From Frigoriglobus tundricola (GTDB lineage: Bacteria; Planctomycetota; Planctomycetia; Gemmatales; Gemmataceae), in contig NZ_CP053452.2 of assembly GCF_013128195.2 (NCBI RefSeq), positions 9,734,001 through 9,798,000 of the forward strand: a stretch of 64,000 nt of DNA, read 5' to 3'. The translations under genes and the position numbers were made by a program. The notes under the pieces are model-generated. The model had not been told where the DNA came from, made no database searches, and worked only from the letters and a program-made list of their open reading frames with translations. Of the stretch, positions 28,836 to 37,077 are shown piece by piece. The stretch's first letter is position 1; each line of letters starts with the position of its first letter.

Positions 28836-30062
28836 ATGGGACCGACGGAACGGGCGCTGGCGACCAAACGCGATTTCCTGGTGCCGTGCGTGTACCACTT
28901 CTACCAGCGCCCGCCGGTGCTGGTCCGCGGGGCCGGCGCGTTCCTCTTCGACGCGGACGGGAAGCGGTACCTGGACTGCTTCGCGGGCGTCACGGTGATG
29001 AACGCGGGGCACTCGAACCCCGCTATCATCGAACCGGTCGTCGAGCAGCTCCGCGCCCTGGTTCACGCGACGAGCGTTTACCTGACGGAACCGGTCCTGG
29101 AACTGGCCTGGGCGATCGCGGAGTTGGCCCCCCCCGGCCTGCGGCGGAGCTTCTTCTGCGCGAGCGGGAGCGAGGCCAACGAGGGCGCGATCATGCTCGC
29201 GGCTCTCGCAACGGGCCGCAAGGAGTACGTCTCGCTCGACGGCGCGCTCCACGGCCGGACGAAGGCCGCGATCAACGCCAACGGCCTCGAGATGTGGCGC
29301 ACCGACCCGTTCCCGCTGGCCGACTTTCACCGCGTCCCCGGCCCGCGCCACCCCGACAGCCTCCCCGGACTGGAGCGGCTGCTCCGGAGGGAAACGGTCG
29401 CCGCGGTACTCGCCGAACCCGTTCAGGGGAACGGCGGGATCGTCGTCCCGCCCGACGGCTACTGGAGCGAACTCCGCAGACTCTGCACGAAGTACGGCAC
29501 GCTCCTGATCGCCGACGAGATCCAGACCGCGTGGAACCGGACCGGGCGCTGGTTCGCCACGACGCACTGGAACGTGGTGCCGGACATTGTGACCGTCGCG
29601 AAGGCACTGGGGAACGGCTTCCCCATCGCCGCGTACCTCACGACCGATACCATCGCCGCGAAGTACACCCGGCCCGGGGCCGCCACGTTCGGCGGCAATC
29701 TGGTCTCGTGCCGCGCGGCCCTCGCGACACTCCGCTTCCACCAGGAACACCGACTGGGTGAACGGAGCGCCCGCCTCGGCGAGCACCTCCGCGCCCGGCT
29801 CCGCGCGGTGCAGCACCGCCGCGGGGTGATCGCGGACGTCCGCGGCCTGGGCCTGATGGTGGCGGCCGAACTCGACGCCGGACCGAACAGCGCGGCGCTC
29901 ACGGACGCCGTGCTGGAGCAGATGAAAGACGCCGGGTACTTGCTCGGCAAGTGCGGACCGGGGCGGAACGTGCTCGCGTTCCTGCCGCCGCTGGTCGTGG
30001 AGCCGAACGACCTGGACCGCATGATCGACGACCTCGACCGGACGCTCGCGTCAGTGGCCTGA
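28836..30062 (+). CDS. Class III PLP-dependent aminotransferase
   Basis: 408 residues, full length for class III omega-aminotransferases. The cofactor site is complete: GSEAN (111-115) for phosphate binding, ALHGRTKAAINANG (about 137-150), ADEIQ with D227 to the pyridine nitrogen, and the Schiff-base lysine K256 in VAKALGNGFP. TFGGNLVSCRAALATL is the conserved Thr/Gly segment of the second subunit. The family transfers amino groups between an amino acid and an aldehyde or keto acid; relatives include AGXT2 and 4-aminobutyrate aminotransferase. A GAGAGGAG ribosome site precedes ATG 28836. Last gene of the operon, 26 bases after the MqnD-like gene. With the upstream reductase it could aminate an aldehyde product. 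Confidence 0.88.
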   Translation: MGPTERALATKRDFLVPCVYHFYQRPPVLVRGAGAFLFDADGKRYLDCFAGVTVMNAGHSNPAIIEPVVEQLRALVHATSVYLTEPVLELAWAIAELAPPGLRRSFFCASGSEANEGAIMLAALATGRKEYVSLDGALHGRTKAAINANGLEMWRTDPFPLADFHRVPGPRHPDSLPGLERLLRRETVAAVLAEPVQGNGGIVVPPDGYWSELRRLCTKYGTLLIADEIQTAWNRTGRWFATTHWNVVPDIVTVAKALGNGFPIAAYLTTDTIAAKYTRPGAATFGGNLVSCRAALATLRFHQEHRLGERSARLGEHLRARLRAVQHRRGVIADVRGLGLMVAAELDAGPNSAALTDAVLEQMKDAGYLLGKCGPGRNVLAFLPPLVVEPNDLDRMIDDLDRTLASVA

Positions 30063-30073
30063 CGCACTCGGCC

Positions 30074-30316
30074 GTGCGTTCCTCGCGACCTGTCGCAGCG
30101 AGGCGCCGCTTCACGGTCGCCCGTGCGTTCCTCGCGACCTGTCGCAGCGAGGCGCCGCTTCACGGTCGCCCGTGCGTTCCTCGCGACCTGTCGCAGCGAG
30201 GCGCCGCTTCACGGTCGCCCGTGCGTTCCTCGCGACCTGTCGCAGCGAGGCGCTGCTTCACGGTCGCCCGTGCGTTCCTCGCGACCTGTCGCAGCGAGGC
30301 GCTGCTTCACGGTCGC
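30074..30316 (+). repeat. Five tandem 49-bp repeats downstream of the aminotransferase
   Basis: Copies start with GTGCGTTCCTCGCGACCTGT at 30074, 30123, 30172, 30221 and 30270. The 49-bp period is exact and sequence is nearly identical; copies 4 and 5 share a C-to-T change in the GGCGCCGCTTC part. Each unit can fold: GCGACC pairs with GGTCGC and, inside, AGCG with CGCT. The period is not a multiple of three, and the unit is open in several phases by chance. The array fills most of the 288-base gap between two genes. Confidence 0.95.
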
Positions 30317-30350
30317 TCCATGCGCCCCGTCCTTTCACGGAGGATCAGGA

Positions 30351-30902
30351 ATGTTGAAGAAGGCAATCGCTCTGGGCGTGTTCCTGGCTGGCGGCCTGGC
30401 CCTTGGGGCCGAACCGGCCGCGTCCGGGCCACAGGTCGGTGAGAAGGTGCCGGGGCCGTTCAAGCCGTTGAACGCGACCGGGCCGGACGCCGGCAAGGAG
30501 GAGTGCCTGTACTGCAAGCAGGGCTCCAAGCCGATGGTGATGGTGTTCGCCCGCGAACTCACGCCGGGCGTCGCCGCCCTCATCAAGAAGCTCGACGCCG
30601 CCACCGCCGCCAAGAGCGAGGCCGGGCTGGCGAGTTGCGTCATCGTGCTCAGCGACGCCAAGGACCTGGCCGCGTCCCTCGGTAAGTGGGCGCAGGCCGA
30701 GAAAATCACCCACACGGTCCTCGCGACCTACGCCGCGACCGGGCCGGCGAAGTACGCGCTGGCCCCCGACGCCGCGGTCACGGTCCTGCTTTACACCAAG
30801 CACACGGTGAAAGCGAACCACACGTTCCGGGCCGGCGAGTTGAAGGACGCGGGCGCGGACGCGGTCGTGGCCGATATCGCCAAGATCCTCCCCCGCGAGT
30901 AG
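30351..30902 (+). CDS. Exported thioredoxin-like protein
   Basis: 183 residues. The N terminus MLKKAIALGVFLAGGLALGA is a signal peptide, with cleavage expected near residue 20-24. The mature part begins with PQVGEKVPGPFKPLNATGPD, as in redoxin-type proteins, and has a CxxC pair at C52/C55 (CLYC). VMVFARELTPGVAALIKKLD and a strand-rich C terminus VTVLLYTKHTVKANHTFR follow. That CxxC sits earlier than the classical thioredoxin site, so disulfide chemistry is likely but the exact class is uncertain. GGAGGATCAGG gives a good ribosome site. An upstream open frame through the 49-bp repeats is an artefact. Confidence 0.7.
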   Translation: MLKKAIALGVFLAGGLALGAEPAASGPQVGEKVPGPFKPLNATGPDAGKEECLYCKQGSKPMVMVFARELTPGVAALIKKLDAATAAKSEAGLASCVIVLSDAKDLAASLGKWAQAEKITHTVLATYAATGPAKYALAPDAAVTVLLYTKHTVKANHTFRAGELKDAGADAVVADIAKILPRE

Positions 30903-30912
30903 TGTTCGGCAC

Positions 30913-30957
30913 GAGCGATCGGTCCCGGTGCGATTTCGTCACCGGGACCGACCGCTC
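30913..30957 (+). terminator. Hairpin after the thioredoxin-like gene
   Basis: GAGCG-A-TCGGTCCCGGTG pairs with CACCGGGACCGA-C-CGCTC across a 9-base loop: 17 pairs with one A/C mismatch. It starts 11 bases after the stop at 30902. Only a short T-run (GTTTATC) follows, so intrinsic termination may be partial; it could also protect the mRNA end. Confidence 0.6.
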
Positions 30958-30979
30958 GCGCCGTTTATCGGAGTAGCCT

Positions 30980-32086
30980 ATGAGCCTTCGTCCGATGGGA
31001 ACCCCGACCCGCACGGCCGGGATCGTGGTCGCGTTCGCCCTCGCCGCGGCCGGCGGGTGCGAACTCATTTCGAACCGGCTGAGCAAGTGGAAGATGCTCG
31101 ACCAGTCGGCCCTGGAGAACCCCCTCAAGGCGGTGGGCGGCGACGGCATCGTGTTCGCGCCCGCCGGCGAGGACCGCCCCCTCAATCGGGACAAGCTCGC
31201 GAAGGCGCAGCCCACCGAGCTGGTGGCGTACTACGCGCCGGTACTCATCCAGCAGCGGGTGAACACCGCGGCCGGGCGGCACCCGTACCCGCCGGAATTC
31301 GATTTGGTCGGCACGGCGCAACTCCAGCGCGACGCGAAGGGGGAACTCAAAGCCAAGGTCGGCGGCGAGCCCGCCGTGTACGCGATCTACCAGAAGCTCC
31401 CGATCGGCGCGCGCGAGCACGTTCAGCTCACCTACACCGCGTGGTACCCGGCGCACCCGCGGATGAAGGCGATCGACCTCGAAGAAGCGGACATCGACAG
31501 TTGCGTGCTCCGCATCACCCTGGACGACCAGAACGCGCCGATCCTGTTCGAGACGATCGCCGCGTGCGGGTGCTTCCACAAAGCGTTCGTGGAAAAATGG
31601 GTGGAAGAGGCCGCCGCCAAGGAGTTCGGCGCGCCGGAGCGGAACAAGAAGTACGCGGTCGAGCGCACCATCAAGGGCGACATCGATTGGGAAGTGGCGG
31701 GCGTGGTGGACGAGCCGCGCGACCAGCCGCGGCGCCCGGTGGTGTTCATCAAGGCGGGCGACCACAAGGTTCTGGGCGTGGGGAGCACCGCGCGGCTCAA
31801 GGTGCCGCCGGGCGCCGACACCCGCCGGTACGCGGTCACGGACTACGCCGTTCTGTACGACCTGCCGCTGCCGAACGGCGAACGGGCGCCGTTCTTCGAC
31901 CTCGGCAACGGCGGGAAGGTGCGCGGCGCGGAGCGCAAGGAGGGGCGGCTCCTGTCGCTCATCGGCGTCGATTCCGCCGGCCAGCCCCGCGCGAACGATC
32001 AGATCAAGCTCCACTTCGACCAGAGCACCTGGAGCGATTCCACGATCTACGGGCGGTTCTTGCGCCTCCCGCCGGGAACGTTGTAA
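30980..32086 (+). CDS. Putative lipoprotein of unknown function
   Basis: 368 residues. A signal segment (about residues 12-26, GIVVAFALAAAGG) ends in C27, a plausible lipidation cysteine, though the box AGGC is not ideal. The rest is a soluble, mixed alpha/beta protein with a conserved-looking middle (YTAWYPAHPRMKAIDLEEAD; IDSCVLRITLDDQNAPILFE; AACGCFHKAF). I do not recognise a family. It sits 9 bases before an ABC-exporter ATPase gene, in the same direction, so it may be a periplasmic accessory of that exporter. Confidence 0.7.
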   Translation: MSLRPMGTPTRTAGIVVAFALAAAGGCELISNRLSKWKMLDQSALENPLKAVGGDGIVFAPAGEDRPLNRDKLAKAQPTELVAYYAPVLIQQRVNTAAGRHPYPPEFDLVGTAQLQRDAKGELKAKVGGEPAVYAIYQKLPIGAREHVQLTYTAWYPAHPRMKAIDLEEADIDSCVLRITLDDQNAPILFETIAACGCFHKAFVEKWVEEAAAKEFGAPERNKKYAVERTIKGDIDWEVAGVVDEPRDQPRRPVVFIKAGDHKVLGVGSTARLKVPPGADTRRYAVTDYAVLYDLPLPNGERAPFFDLGNGGKVRGAERKEGRLLSLIGVDSAGQPRANDQIKLHFDQSTWSDSTIYGRFLRLPPGTL

Positions 32087-32095
32087 GGAGCAGAG

Positions 32096-32779
32096 ATGCC
32101 CGGCGAAGAGCGCGCGGCGGTTCATCACGTTTCGAAGGTGTACGGCGCCGGCCCGAACCGCGTGGACGCGCTCCGCGGGGTCAGTTTGACGTTCGGAGCG
32201 GGCGAGTTCGTCGCCGTGACCGGTCCGTCCGGGTGCGGCAAGAGTACGCTCCTCCATCTGCTCGCCGGTCTGGACGCGCCGACCTCCGGCACGGTTCTCG
32301 TTAACGGAACCGACCTCGGGCGCCTGAGCGAAGAGGAGCGCGCCGCGTTCCGCGGGCGGACCGTCGGCGTGGTGTTCCAGAGCTTCAACCTGCTCGACAT
32401 CCTGACGGCCGAGGAAAACGTGGCCCTCCCACTGGTTCTGGCCGGCGTGCCCGCCGCGGCGGCCGCCCGCCGCGCCCAGGAGGCGCTGGCCCGCGTCGGG
32501 CTGGGCGGCCGCACCCGACGCCGCCCGGCCGAGATGTCCGGCGGGGAGCAGCAGCGCGTCGCGGTGGCGCGGGCACTCGTGAGCGCCCCCGTCCTGATTG
32601 TCGCCGACGAACCGACCGGGAACCTGGACACGGAGAACGGCCGCGCCGTGTTCGACCTGCTCCGCGGGGTTGCGGGCGAGAATCAGCGCACGGTCGTCAT
32701 GGTGACGCACGACCCGGTTCTGGCGGGCCGCGCGGACCGCGTGGTGCGCCTCGAAGACGGCCTGGTGCGATCGTCGTAA
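32096..32779 (+). CDS. ABC transporter ATP-binding protein (MacB/LolD type)
   Basis: 227 residues, full length for the MacB/LolD/FtsE ATPase group. Walker A GPSGCGKS (43-50), Q-loop Q95 in GVVFQSFNLL, signature MSGGEQQR (147-154), Walker B VLIVADEP (166-173) with TGNLDTENG as D-loop region, and the switch His in MVTHDP. This group powers mechanotransmission by FtsX-like permeases, extracting lipoproteins or exporting peptides rather than pumping across the inner membrane. The matching permease is the next gene, after a 270-base gap that holds a palindromic element. Confidence 0.9.
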   Translation: MPGEERAAVHHVSKVYGAGPNRVDALRGVSLTFGAGEFVAVTGPSGCGKSTLLHLLAGLDAPTSGTVLVNGTDLGRLSEEERAAFRGRTVGVVFQSFNLLDILTAEENVALPLVLAGVPAAAAARRAQEALARVGLGGRTRRRPAEMSGGEQQRVAVARALVSAPVLIVADEPTGNLDTENGRAVFDLLRGVAGENQRTVVMVTHDPVLAGRADRVVRLEDGLVRSS

Positions 32780-32804
32780 GCAACGGGGCGCTGGTACGAA
32801 GATC

Positions 32805-32990
32805 GAAGATCTCACCACAAAGGCGCAAAGGTCCGCACAAAGAGCCACAAAGAAAACCACTTGAGGAAGACAAAAGAGGCCACCGCGACGGGGCCGACGA
32901 GCCGAGCGCGAGGCCCCGGCTTTTCAGTTGTCTCGGTTTTCGCCTTTCTTTGTGGCCCTTTGTGTCTTGTGCCTTTGTGGTGAAATCTTC
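32805..32990. repeat. MITE-like inverted repeat between the ABC exporter genes
   Basis: The left arm (32805 to about 32853: GAAGATCTCACCACAAAGGC, then GCCACAAAGAAA) and the right arm (about 32943-32990) are imperfect reverse complements over about 47 bases. Between them is a GC-rich core with its own GGGGCC/GGCCCC stem. The arms are markedly A/T-richer than the chromosome. Similar wording (accaccaaggcacgaag) recurs at about 49065-49100. No ORF is inside, so this is a non-autonomous element or an RNA structure. Confidence 0.85.
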
Positions 32991-33049
32991 GGCCCCGGGT
33001 GTCGCAGAGCCCGACCGGTTACACCCATTTGATCAGGGCGGAGAGCGGC

Positions 33050-35509
33050 ATGGGGCTTTGGAAGTATGCGGTCCGAGATCTGATACGCCGCCCCGGCCGG
33101 TCCCTCTTCACGTTGACCGGGATCGCGGTCGGGGTGGCGGCGGCAATCGCCGCGCTCGCCGCCACCCAGGCCGCGCGCGGGCACTACCGAGCACTGTTCG
33201 ACAGCGTCGCCGGCCGCTCGGCCCTGGAGGTGTACGCGCCGGGCGAGGCCGGGTTCGATCCGGCCGCGGCAGCGGACCGCGTTCGTGTTCCGGGGGTTCA
33301 GGAGGCGGTGCCGGAGGTACGGGGAACGGGCGGACTGCCGTCGTGGTATTCCTCTGCCGCAGTGATCGTTCGCTCGTACCGGGCGACCGACGGGGCGAAG
33401 GCCCCCCGGGACGATGAGGCCCTGGTGCCCACTCACCTCCTGGAGGCGCACGGGCTGAAGCCGGGCGGGCGGCTCCGCCTGTGGGGCACGACCGGGCGAG
33501 CCGACCTCGTGGTCGCGCCGGCGCCCCCGTCGGCCCCTGGAAGTGCTGCCGGTTCGTGTGTGATCGTTTCGCTCGCCACCGCGCAACACCTCTTCGGCCT
33601 CGGCGCGCACGTGAACATTGTCCGGCTGGTCCTCGAGGACGGGGCCGATCCGCAGACCGTTCGGAGCGCGATCGCGTCCCGTCTCCCGCCCGGGTTGTGC
33701 GTCCGGGAGCCGGCGGAGCGGGGCGACATCACCGGCGGGCTCCGGGCCGCGGCGACCCAGGGGCTGACCGGGCTCACGGCTATCGCCCTCGCCGGCGCCG
33801 GGTACATTGTGTTCGGGCTGGCCCAATTGAATCTGTTGGCCCGGAGGCCGGAACTCGCGCTCCTGCGGACCCTCGGCGCGTCCACACGTCAGGTCGAAGG
33901 TCTCTTTCTCCGGAACGCGCTCCTGCTCGGTTTCGGCGGCGGCGTGTTGGGCACGGCCGGCGGGTGGTTGTTGGCATGGGGCGTTCTGGGCGGGGCGGGC
34001 CGCGCCTCCGGAATCGCGATCGCGGCGCCGCGGGTGAGCGGGGCGTCCGTCCTTCTCGGTCTGGGAAGCGGCGTTGCCATCTCGATGTGTGCGGTTTGGT
34101 TCCCGGCCCGGAGCCTGTGCCGGGCCCCCCCGCTCGACCTGATCCGCGCCGGCACCGTGACGGGCGGCGCCGGGCGCCCGAGCATGCGTGTGACCGCCGC
34201 CGCGGCGCTCGGCCCCGCGGTCGGACTCTGGCTCCTGGCCGACGGCGCGACCGGCCGCATCCCGCCGGCCTGGGGGCGCGTGCTCTTCCCGCCGGCTCTG
34301 GCGCTCGTACTCGCCGGCACGACGGGGCTGGTGACCGTGCGGTTGCCCCGGCTCGTCGCGCGGCTCGAACGGCCCGCGCGGGCGCTCTTCGGGATCGAAG
34401 GCGTGATCGCGGTGCGCCAGCTCGGGCTCCGCCCCGACCGGACCGCCCGCACGTGCGGGGTCGTGTTCGTAACCGTGACGATGGTGGTCGGCTTCGGGCA
34501 CACCGTGTTGAACACACTCTCGGACGTGCGGGCCTGGACGGACCGGGCGATACCCGCTCACCTGCTCGTGCGCGGCGCCCCGCCCGACCCGGGGCTGGTG
34601 CTGAACGTGGGCCTGCCGGAATCGATCGGAGCGGACCTGCGCGGGTTGAGCGGGGTCGCAAACGTGGAACAGATCGCCTTCCTCTCGATCACGGTCAACG
34701 GGAGCCCGGCTCTCCTCCTGGCCCGCACGTTCGCATCCGACGAACCGCTCCCCATCGACCTCCGCGGGGCGGAGCCCGAACACATCCGGGACGGCCTGGC
34801 CAACGGCGAAACGGTCCTGGCCGACGGCCTGGCGACCCATCTCCGTGCACGCGCCGGCGATTCCATCGTGCTCGACACGCCTGCCGGACCGCGGACGCTG
34901 CACGTGGCGGGCGTGGTGACCGAGTACGCCGCGGGCGGGCGGGCCATGTACCTCGATTGGAAAACCACCACTTCGCTGTTCGGCAACTCCGGGGTCCACG
35001 TGTTCCTCGTCACCTTGACGGCCGGCGGTTCGGCCGAGGCGGAGGTCGCGCGGTACTGTGCGGCGCGTGGGCTCTTTCTTCAGCGCAACCGGGAGTTCCG
35101 GCAGACCGTGAACGACCTGACCCGCGGGCTGACCGGCGGGCTCTGGGCGCTGCTGGCGGTGATGATGGCCGTCGCCGGCCTCGGCGTCGCAAATGCGGTC
35201 GCCGTCGTCGCGCAGGAGCAACGGGCCGACGTGCGGACCTTGCAGGTCATCGGGATGTCGACGGGGCGAATCCGGCGTGCGTTTCGCCTCCAAACCGCGT
35301 TGCTCACGCTCGCGGGCGTACCCTGTGGCGTATTTTGCGGGATCGGGCTCGCGGTTGTGCTGGGCCGCACGGTCCGCGGCTTGTGGGGCTACGGGGTGCC
35401 GTTCGAGATCCAGTGGGAGTTCCTTTTGTGGAGCGTCGGAAATGCGATCCTCGTAGCCGTTCTGGCAGGATTCGCACTCCCGCTGCTTTCACGCACCGAA
35501 ACCGCGTGA
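33050..35509 (+). CDS. FtsX-like ABC transporter permease, double-module (MacB type)
   Basis: 819 residues from ATG 33050 (MGLWKYAVRDLIRRPGRSLF), preferred over the in-frame GTG upstream because the amphipathic start helix plus first membrane span is the family beginning. An N-terminal span (about 18-40) is followed by a large extracytoplasmic domain. A three-span FtsX core (about 230-400: LTGLTAIALAGAGYIVFGLA, LLGFGGGVLGTAGGWLLAWG) comes next, then another span pair, a second soluble domain (about 490-680), and a C-terminal FtsX core (GLWALLAVMMAVAGLGVANA; CGIGLAVVLG). The duplicated layout is that of lipoprotein-releasing and MacB-like permeases. Its ATPase is the previous gene. Confidence 0.85.
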   Translation: MGLWKYAVRDLIRRPGRSLFTLTGIAVGVAAAIAALAATQAARGHYRALFDSVAGRSALEVYAPGEAGFDPAAAADRVRVPGVQEAVPEVRGTGGLPSWYSSAAVIVRSYRATDGAKAPRDDEALVPTHLLEAHGLKPGGRLRLWGTTGRADLVVAPAPPSAPGSAAGSCVIVSLATAQHLFGLGAHVNIVRLVLEDGADPQTVRSAIASRLPPGLCVREPAERGDITGGLRAAATQGLTGLTAIALAGAGYIVFGLAQLNLLARRPELALLRTLGASTRQVEGLFLRNALLLGFGGGVLGTAGGWLLAWGVLGGAGRASGIAIAAPRVSGASVLLGLGSGVAISMCAVWFPARSLCRAPPLDLIRAGTVTGGAGRPSMRVTAAAALGPAVGLWLLADGATGRIPPAWGRVLFPPALALVLAGTTGLVTVRLPRLVARLERPARALFGIEGVIAVRQLGLRPDRTARTCGVVFVTVTMVVGFGHTVLNTLSDVRAWTDRAIPAHLLVRGAPPDPGLVLNVGLPESIGADLRGLSGVANVEQIAFLSITVNGSPALLLARTFASDEPLPIDLRGAEPEHIRDGLANGETVLADGLATHLRARAGDSIVLDTPAGPRTLHVAGVVTEYAAGGRAMYLDWKTTTSLFGNSGVHVFLVTLTAGGSAEAEVARYCAARGLFLQRNREFRQTVNDLTRGLTGGLWALLAVMMAVAGLGVANAVAVVAQEQRADVRTLQVIGMSTGRIRRAFRLQTALLTLAGVPCGVFCGIGLAVVLGRTVRGLWGYGVPFEIQWEFLLWSVGNAILVAVLAGFALPLLSRTETA

Positions 35510-35590
35510 GTGGGGCGCGAAGATGGGGCCTGACGCAGAGAAATCGTTTCGAGACGCCCCACGTGCCCGGACGGGGTGCCCGTGATCGGA

Positions 35591-35699
35591 TACCGGGCAA
35601 TTTTAATAACTGCCGTTCGATAATTCCCGGTAGTGTTCTGTTTTTCGAGCGTTCCCGGTCCGACGACCGGGCTCGAACCCGCGGGGCATGTGTGCCCCG
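35591..35699 (+). promoter_or_regulatory. Three successive hairpins before a small ORF
   Basis: Stem 1 (35591-35632, TACCGGG...CCCGGTA with AATT extensions and one bulge) is followed by TGTTCTGTTTTT, which would make a good terminator for the ABC operon. Stem 2 (about 35644-35676) pairs CCCGGTC with GACCGGG and, outside a bulge, TTCGAGC with GCTCGAA. Stem 3 (35682-35699) pairs CGGGGCA with TGCCCCG, ending 2 bases before the AGGAG of the next ORF. The set could be a terminator plus a structured leader. Confidence 0.6.
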
Positions 35700-35714
35700 A
35701 CAGGAGAATTTCCC

Positions 35715-35909
35715 ATGACAGTCGGAAGTGTAGCGTCCGCTCCGTTGCCGCCCCTTCCGCCTCCCGCCACGGGCGGCGGAGCCCCCAAGGTCGCCAGCGC
35801 ACCCACGACGACCCAAGCTCCCGCAGCAGCTCCCGCAGCGGCTCCGGCACCGACGGACGGCGACGGCGACCACGACGGCTCGGGCGGCAAGGTCAACGTG
35901 CTCGCGTAA
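35715..35909 (+). CDS. Small Pro/Ala-rich protein with acidic DGDGDHDG tail
   Basis: 64 residues from ATG 35715, with AGGAG at proper distance. The first two thirds are Pro, Ala and Thr (PLPPLPPPATGGGAPKVA; repeated APAAAPAAAPAP). The end is TDGDGDHDGSGGKVNVLA, a dense acidic stretch like a calcium-binding loop, followed by a hydrophobic tip. There is no signal peptide or membrane span. I do not recognise a characterised family. Good codon periodicity, a clean ribosome site and an isolated structured leader argue it is a real gene. Placed between the exporter permease and a convergent outer-membrane-protein candidate. Confidence 0.55.
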   Translation: MTVGSVASAPLPPLPPPATGGGAPKVASAPTTTQAPAAAPAAAPAPTDGDGDHDGSGGKVNVLA

Positions 35910-35960
35910 ACTGTGTGCATCGACTTGCCGGGAACCGGGGCGCCCCGGTTCCGGCATTGT

Positions 35961-36983
35961 CTAGAAGATGAACCGGATCGCACCGTACCCGGTCAGAGCC
36001 CACTCGCGGAGGTGGAAGTCGAACACGTCGGCCGTACCGAGCCGGAACTCCAAATACGGCAGCTTGCGGAACGGCCGCCCGGCGAACCCGGTGTCGATCG
36101 ACAGGATGCGTGGTTTGGCCACCCGCTCGTCGATCATCTGCGTGTCGGCGTAGAGGTAGTACCGTGGCCCGAACACGTCCAGGGTCAGGTACGCGCGGGC
36201 GAACGCCCCCGGTTTGAACCCGTTCCCGTCCATGTCCGCCATCTCCTTGGTCGGATAGTACCCGGCGCTCACGAACGTCGCCCGGGCCACGTCGAACCCC
36301 GGCCGCCCCAGGTCGGGGTACGAGCCGCCAATGTACCACCGGTTTTCGATCCCCACCCCGTCCAGGAAGCCGGACGGCTGGGACGTCGATGTCCCCCGGT
36401 TCAGGTTGTTGAAGGAGTACGCGAACACGCGCGCCTCCAACCGCTGGTAGTAGTTCCACGCGACGCCGATGGTCTCGTCCAACTCGCGCTTGCTGAAGTC
36501 GAACGCGCCCTGGGTCGGGTTGGTGATGCCGGGGGCGGCCCGCTGGCCCCAGAAGCTGCTGTCGTTGTACGCGTACACCCGCTGGCCGCGCCACAGCCAG
36601 ATGTTGAAATCGAGATCGAGCGCGAAGAGCGCCTTGTACCCGACGCCGTTGGGAGCGGTCCGCCCACCGGGCGCGAAGCCCCGGACCCCGACCACGCCCC
36701 ACGCCAGCGGCCCCACCCGGTCGCACGGGTCGGCCGGCGGATCGGGGGCGGCGCCGGCGCGCATCGCCGCGAGTTGGGCCGGCCCCGTGAACCCGCGGGT
36801 GGAAGGTGACTCCGGGTCGGCACCCGGAGCCGGCCCGCCCGGTTCAGACGGGACGAACGGAACGGCGCCCGCCGGCACCGGACGGGGCGGCTCGTCCGGC
36901 CCCGCCGCCCCGGGCGCGGGAGTACCGGCCGTTCCGACGAGCACGGCCCAGACGAGGAACAGCGCGTGACGGGTGACACGCAT
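35961..36983 (-). CDS. Putative outer-membrane beta-barrel protein
   Basis: 340 residues from ATG 36983 (an alternative ATG at 37022 adds 13 residues). The signal peptide MRVTRHALFLVWAVLVGTAG is followed by a Pro/Gly/Ala-rich linker to about residue 85. About twelve amphipathic strands with frequent Tyr/Trp/Phe come next: GYKALFALDLDFNIWLWRGQ, VYAYNDSSFWG, GVAWNYYQRLEARVFAYSFN, GIENRWYIGG and FARAYLTLDVFGPRYYLYAD. The last strand, LTGYGAIRFIF, ends in Phe as in barrel proteins recognised by BamA. I do not know the substrate or a precise family. Convergent with the small ORF upstream. Confidence 0.65.
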   Translation of the reverse strand: MRVTRHALFLVWAVLVGTAGTPAPGAAGPDEPPRPVPAGAVPFVPSEPGGPAPGADPESPSTRGFTGPAQLAAMRAGAAPDPPADPCDRVGPLAWGVVGVRGFAPGGRTAPNGVGYKALFALDLDFNIWLWRGQRVYAYNDSSFWGQRAAPGITNPTQGAFDFSKRELDETIGVAWNYYQRLEARVFAYSFNNLNRGTSTSQPSGFLDGVGIENRWYIGGSYPDLGRPGFDVARATFVSAGYYPTKEMADMDGNGFKPGAFARAYLTLDVFGPRYYLYADTQMIDERVAKPRILSIDTGFAGRPFRKLPYLEFRLGTADVFDFHLREWALTGYGAIRFIF

Positions 36984-37077
36984 CGGGATCAGCTCGAAGA
37001 AGACAAGATGAACGAAACGCATGACAGTCGGATCGACGCTTCGCCGACGCCCGAACTGTGGTCCGGCGCGTCCCGTG

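Noticed and set aside
30074-30316. CRISPR array
   Set aside because: The repeats are directly adjacent with a 49-bp period and there are no variable spacers, nor any cas gene in the window.
30123-30350. N-terminal extension of the thioredoxin-like protein through the 49-bp repeats
   Set aside because: The ATG at 30351 has its own good ribosome site and begins a signal peptide; the upstream part is repeat read-through.
32924-35293. A 789-codon minus-strand frame opposite the ABC permease
   Set aside because: The plus strand shows membrane spans and FtsX cores; the antisense product is charged low-complexity sequence with no motif.
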